From Actinomycetes bacterium (GTDB lineage: Bacteria > Actinomycetota > Acidimicrobiia > Acidimicrobiales > RAAP-2): 9,056 bases of DNA. A program made the translations under genes and the position numbers. The notes beneath the pieces were generated by a model, which saw only the letters and a program-made list of their open reading frames with translations, did not search any database and was not told the origin of the DNA. Positions 6,662-9,056 of the stretch are shown here, in pieces (the first letter of the stretch is position 1; every line of letters starts with the position of its first letter). The stretch spans positions 1 through 9,056 of the forward strand of contig JAJYZN010000113.1 of assembly GCA_021799915.1 (NCBI GenBank). The letters are read 5' to 3'.

Positions 6662-7743
6662 GTGCCGTACGAGTCGACGAAGATCCGCTGCCGCTCGGTG
6701 CCCCGGTTGGCCAGGGCGGCGACGCAGTCGGTGACGGTTCGCCGCGGCCCGGCGACGTAGGCGTCGAACCCGGCCAGGTCGAGACCGCTCCCGGCCACGG
6801 CGTCGGACACCCGCCCGACGACGGTCGCCGCGCCGGCCGGCGTCTCGAATCCCGGGAGGAACCGTCGGGCCACCAGGGTCGTCGACAGGCCAGGGGCATG
6901 GGCCGACAGGTTGCCGAGGCGGTCCAGCTCGTAGAAGTCGTCCGAGGAGGTGGCCCCCCAGAACAGGACCATCGTGCGATCCGGGCACACCTCGACCTGC
7001 TGCTCCACGAGTGCCGAGATCGGCGCGAACCCGGTGCCCCTGGCGACGAAGGCGATCGGCCGCCCTTCGGGGGAGCGCATGGTGAAGGTGCCGAGCGGGC
7101 CCCGCACGGTGACGACGTCGCCGACGACCACCGGTCCGAACGCCCAGGCGGACAGGCGTCCCCCCTCGACCCTGCGGATCTGGAGCTCGACGGAGCCGTC
7201 CTCGCGGGGTGCGTTGCCGATCGAGTAGGCCCGGCTCAACCAGGCGGCACGCGGCACCCAGACTTCGAGGTACTGCCCGGGGGCATGACGCCCCAGGCGG
7301 TCGTGGTCGTCCAGCGGCGCGAGGGTGAGGATGCGGGTACCGGTGCCGATCTCCTCGATCCGCCGCACTGCCATCTCGGTCAGGTGCTCGGTGTGGGGGG
7401 GCGCCCCTGGCATCCCCAGCTCGTCCCGGTGGGCCAGGAGCTCGTCCTCGATGGCGTGGTGGACGTCGACCCGATCGGCGAGATCCAGGATCGTGCGCAC
7501 CGGGGGGAAGCCGATGGCGTTCGTCGGGCAGGTGTTCGCACAGGTCATGCAGGCCACCATGCAGTGCAGCGGGTCGGTGACGACCGCCTTCTTGCGGTCG
7601 AAGTCGAAGCGGTAGACCTTCCGACTGCACCCGGTCACGCAGGTGCCGCAACCGATGCAGGCGTCCTCGTCGACACGGGGATGCCAGTCGATCTCCGCTC
7701 GGGCGACCCCGTGCCACGGTGTGGCGAACTTCACGTCCGGCAT
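6658..7743 (-). CDS. Two-cluster ferredoxin fused to an FAD/NAD(P)H ferredoxin-reductase domain
   Basis: This 361-residue cytoplasmic protein should move electrons between NAD(P)H, FAD and two [4Fe-4S] clusters. The N-terminal ferredoxin has C29/C32/C35/C39 (CIGCGTCVTGCSRKVY) and C61/C65/C68/C72 (CMVACMTCANTCP), the second with C-x3-C spacing. From about 120 to 225 is an FNR-type FAD domain with RAYS (171-174) and RGPLGTF (214-220). The nucleotide domain follows with ARGTGFAP (234-241), VLFWGATSSDDFYEL (259-273) and YVAGP (329-333). There is no signal peptide. The ATG at 7743 is chosen because GGAGGAGG lies 5 bases upstream; the frame stays open further upstream but has no comparable site. 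It overlaps the kinase gene by 4 bases. The partner is unknown: a monooxygenase, a sulfur enzyme or a soluble carrier are all possible. Architecture is certain, role is not. Confidence 0.92.
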   Translation of the reverse strand: MPDVKFATPWHGVARAEIDWHPRVDEDACIGCGTCVTGCSRKVYRFDFDRKKAVVTDPLHCMVACMTCANTCPTNAIGFPPVRTILDLADRVDVHHAIEDELLAHRDELGMPGAPPHTEHLTEMAVRRIEEIGTGTRILTLAPLDDHDRLGRHAPGQYLEVWVPRAAWLSRAYSIGNAPREDGSVELQIRRVEGGRLSAWAFGPVVVGDVVTVRGPLGTFTMRSPEGRPIAFVARGTGFAPISALVEQQVEVCPDRTMVLFWGATSSDDFYELDRLGNLSAHAPGLSTTLVARRFLPGFETPAGAATVVGRVSDAVAGSGLDLAGFDAYVAGPRRTVTDCVAALANRGTERQRIFVDSYGT

Positions 7744-7748
7744 GTGAC

Positions 7749-7756
7749 CCTCCTCC
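7749..7756 (-). promoter_or_regulatory. Strong ribosome-binding site deciding the ferredoxin-reductase start
   Basis: GGAGGAGG on the minus strand lies 5 bases before the ATG at 7743. It fixes the start in a frame that would otherwise run open for about another 1 kb. A perfect 10-base palindrome, TCCGTACGGA (7754-7763), overlaps its upstream end. The rest of the 140-base gap to the preceding gene holds no clear terminator or promoter that I can support. Confidence 0.7.
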
Positions 7757-7883
7757 GTACGGACAGTGTGCTCGGTATCGACGATCGACGGAACATCTCC
7801 TTCCCACCCTGTCGCACCGCCCGCCCCCCCGGCAGGGCAATTCGTCCCTCTCGTGGCTCGGGCGACGTCCCCAGCGCCCAGGC

Positions 7884-9056
7884 TCAGCGAAGCCGCCCGC
7901 GCAAGAGGGCGGTGATGGCTGTCGCCGCCCCCAGCCCTGCCCCGACGGCCCACGCCAGCACCAAGGCCGGCTGGCGTGGATGGACGGCGGCGGCGATCAC
8001 GGCGGCGACGCTGGCAGCCTGGAAGCTGCCGAGGACCACGGTAAGGGCGAACTGGAGCACGTTGGTGCTCTGCTGGTACCGGGTCGTGATCTCGAAGGTG
8101 AGCGCGTCCAGCTCTTCGAGCAGGGTCGAGTAGAGCACGTCGAGCCCCAGCACCTCCTCGCCGTAGGAGGTGACTTCGGCGCTGAACCGGTTGGACTCGG
8201 CCACGGTGCCGCGGTACTCGGCCAGCCCGTCGAGGACGTCCGCCTTCACCTCGACCAGGCGCGGCAGGGAGCCGGGAACGGCGGCGCCGGTCAGGCGCTG
8301 GTGGAACAGACGCAGCACGGTCCGCTCGATGAGGAGGAGCTCGGTCGACACCAGAAGAGGGATGGCGCTGCGGGGCGCGAGTGCCGTCCCCCCGGCCGGG
8401 TCGGGCGCCATGCCCTCGCCGACGCGCAGGTCGAGGGCGCTGCGCCCCGAGATCAGGGAGATGCCGCCGGCGCGGAGGCAGAAGTCCCGAGCCAGTTCCT
8501 CGTCGACCACCCGCTGCTTGAAGGCGAGGCTCGACCGGTCGAGGTAGAGCAGGCGCACCACGTCCTCTGCACCGTCGCGCAGCAGCACGGCCAGTGACGC
8601 TTCTGCTTCCGGATGGCGGAGGATCGTAAACGGAAAGCCCTCCTCGACCCCGGTGGACGACAGGACGTGCCGGCTGAGCTCGGTGACCCGTTCCCGGAGG
8701 ACGGCCGCCGGGCTCGCCGGCTCGTCGGACCGCAGCCACGAGACCAACCGGGCGGCGTCGAGTCGCTGCCTCGGCAACGTCATCCAGGCCTCCCAGACGG
8801 CGGCACCCGCGGTATGGGTGACGAGGAACAGGTCGGCACTGGACGGGCCCTCGTCGCTGCCGGCACCGGGCAGCTGGAGCCGGCCGACCGGCCAGCGGGC
8901 GGTCCGGCCCGTGTCGACGTACTCCTCGCCGAGGAGAGCAGCCTGAACCTGGTGGAGCTGCGCCAAGCGCGCCTGGGCCACGTCTGGCGGCATGGGTACG
9001 ATCCCGCTCCTGGCGACGGCGCCGAAGCGGTCCGCGCCGTCGAAGTCCCGGGGCGC
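7884..9056 (-). CDS. Unrecognised protein with C-terminal helical stalk and two membrane helices; 5' end outside window
   Basis: I do not recognise this protein. Counting from the ATG at 8993 it has 369 residues. However, the frame stays open for all 21 codons from there to the window edge, and 20 of them end in G or C, far more than in the other two minus-strand frames. The true start is therefore probably outside. A less likely alternative is the ATG at 8993, with AGGAG 13 bases upstream. Residues 1-210 look soluble and mixed alpha/beta. Residues 215-312 are strongly helical and charged. Hydrophobic segments lie at about 313-337 and 342-364, followed by a short basic tail. This soluble domain, long helix and two membrane helices resemble CorA-type proteins, but the GMN signature of CorA transporters is absent. 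It is co-directional with the ferredoxin-reductase gene 140 bases downstream; a functional link is not shown. Confidence 0.75.
   Translation of the reverse strand, partial: APRDFDGADRFGAVARSGIVPMPPDVAQARLAQLHQVQAALLGEEYVDTGRTARWPVGRLQLPGAGSDEGPSSADLFLVTHTAGAAVWEAWMTLPRQRLDAARLVSWLRSDEPASPAAVLRERVTELSRHVLSSTGVEEGFPFTILRHPEAEASLAVLLRDGAEDVVRLLYLDRSSLAFKQRVVDEELARDFCLRAGGISLISGRSALDLRVGEGMAPDPAGGTALAPRSAIPLLVSTELLLIERTVLRLFHQRLTGAAVPGSLPRLVEVKADVLDGLAEYRGTVAESNRFSAEVTSYGEEVLGLDVLYSTLLEELDALTFEITTRYQQSTNVLQFALTVVLGSFQAASVAAVIAAAVHPRQPALVLAWAVGAGLGAATAITALLRGRLR

Noticed and set aside
5610..6899. A 429-codon minus-strand frame bridging the gap between the kinase and iron-sulfur genes
   Set aside because: The translation is almost entirely Arg/Pro/Gly, typical of a shifted frame in GC-rich DNA, and it overlaps two real genes.
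6662..7840. An N-terminal extension of the adenylate kinase into the reductase gene
   Set aside because: The upstream part is out-of-frame reading of the reductase gene; kinase homology begins only at the overlapping GTG region.
6496..8133. A 545-codon plus-strand frame across the kinase, reductase and hypothetical genes
   Set aside because: It spans three minus-strand genes and an intergenic gap, and its translation is Arg/Pro/Gly-rich with no domain.
7744..8739. An N-terminal extension of the ferredoxin-reductase into the upstream gene
   Set aside because: The frame is open, but the translation is Arg/Pro-rich noise overlapping another gene. A strong GGAGGAGG site fixes the start at 7743.
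1..9056. tRNA or rRNA genes, CRISPR arrays, insertion sequences or phage genes
   Set aside because: I saw no regularly spaced repeats, transposase motifs, terminal inverted repeats or cloverleaf-like sequence.

Overview
The window is a GC-rich stretch of bacterial DNA in which every supported gene lies on the minus strand, so it reads from high to low coordinates. Third codon positions are almost all G or C. Together with the gene content, this suggests a high-GC actinobacterium; an Acidimicrobiia-type lineage is a guess. Nothing in the window fixes the taxonomy: there is no rRNA, tRNA or marker gene.

In transcription order there are two blocks. The upstream block starts with an unrecognised protein whose reading frame runs off the right edge of the window. 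It ends in a helical segment and two membrane helices, a topology like CorA. After a 140-base gap comes a fused protein with an N-terminal two-cluster ferredoxin and a C-terminal FAD/NAD(P)H reductase. Its stop codon overlaps the start of a short adenylate-kinase-type gene (GTGA).

After a 189-base gap with two palindromic structures, the downstream block encodes a membrane-bound molybdenum oxidoreductase in the order B-C-A. These are a Tat-exported four-cluster iron-sulfur subunit (358 aa), an NrfD/PsrC-type quinol-interacting membrane subunit (449 aa) and a Tat-exported molybdopterin catalytic subunit (1124 aa). The order, the Tat signal on B, and the size of A all match tetrathionate reductase (TtrBCA) and its selenate-reductase relative (SrdBCA) better than DmsABC. 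The true substrate cannot be read from the sequence. A good ribosome-binding site and an ATG right after the catalytic gene show that the operon continues past the left edge.

A working model: quinol is oxidised (or quinone reduced) at the NrfD subunit, electrons pass through the four clusters of B, and an oxyanion or sulfur compound is converted at the molybdenum site of A outside the cytoplasmic membrane. The ferredoxin-reductase fusion would move electrons between NAD(P)H and low-potential carriers in the cytoplasm. The kinase would balance AMP, ADP and ATP, which would make sense if the neighbouring chemistry consumes or makes AMP, as in APS-based sulfur metabolism. That link between the two blocks is inference from position only.
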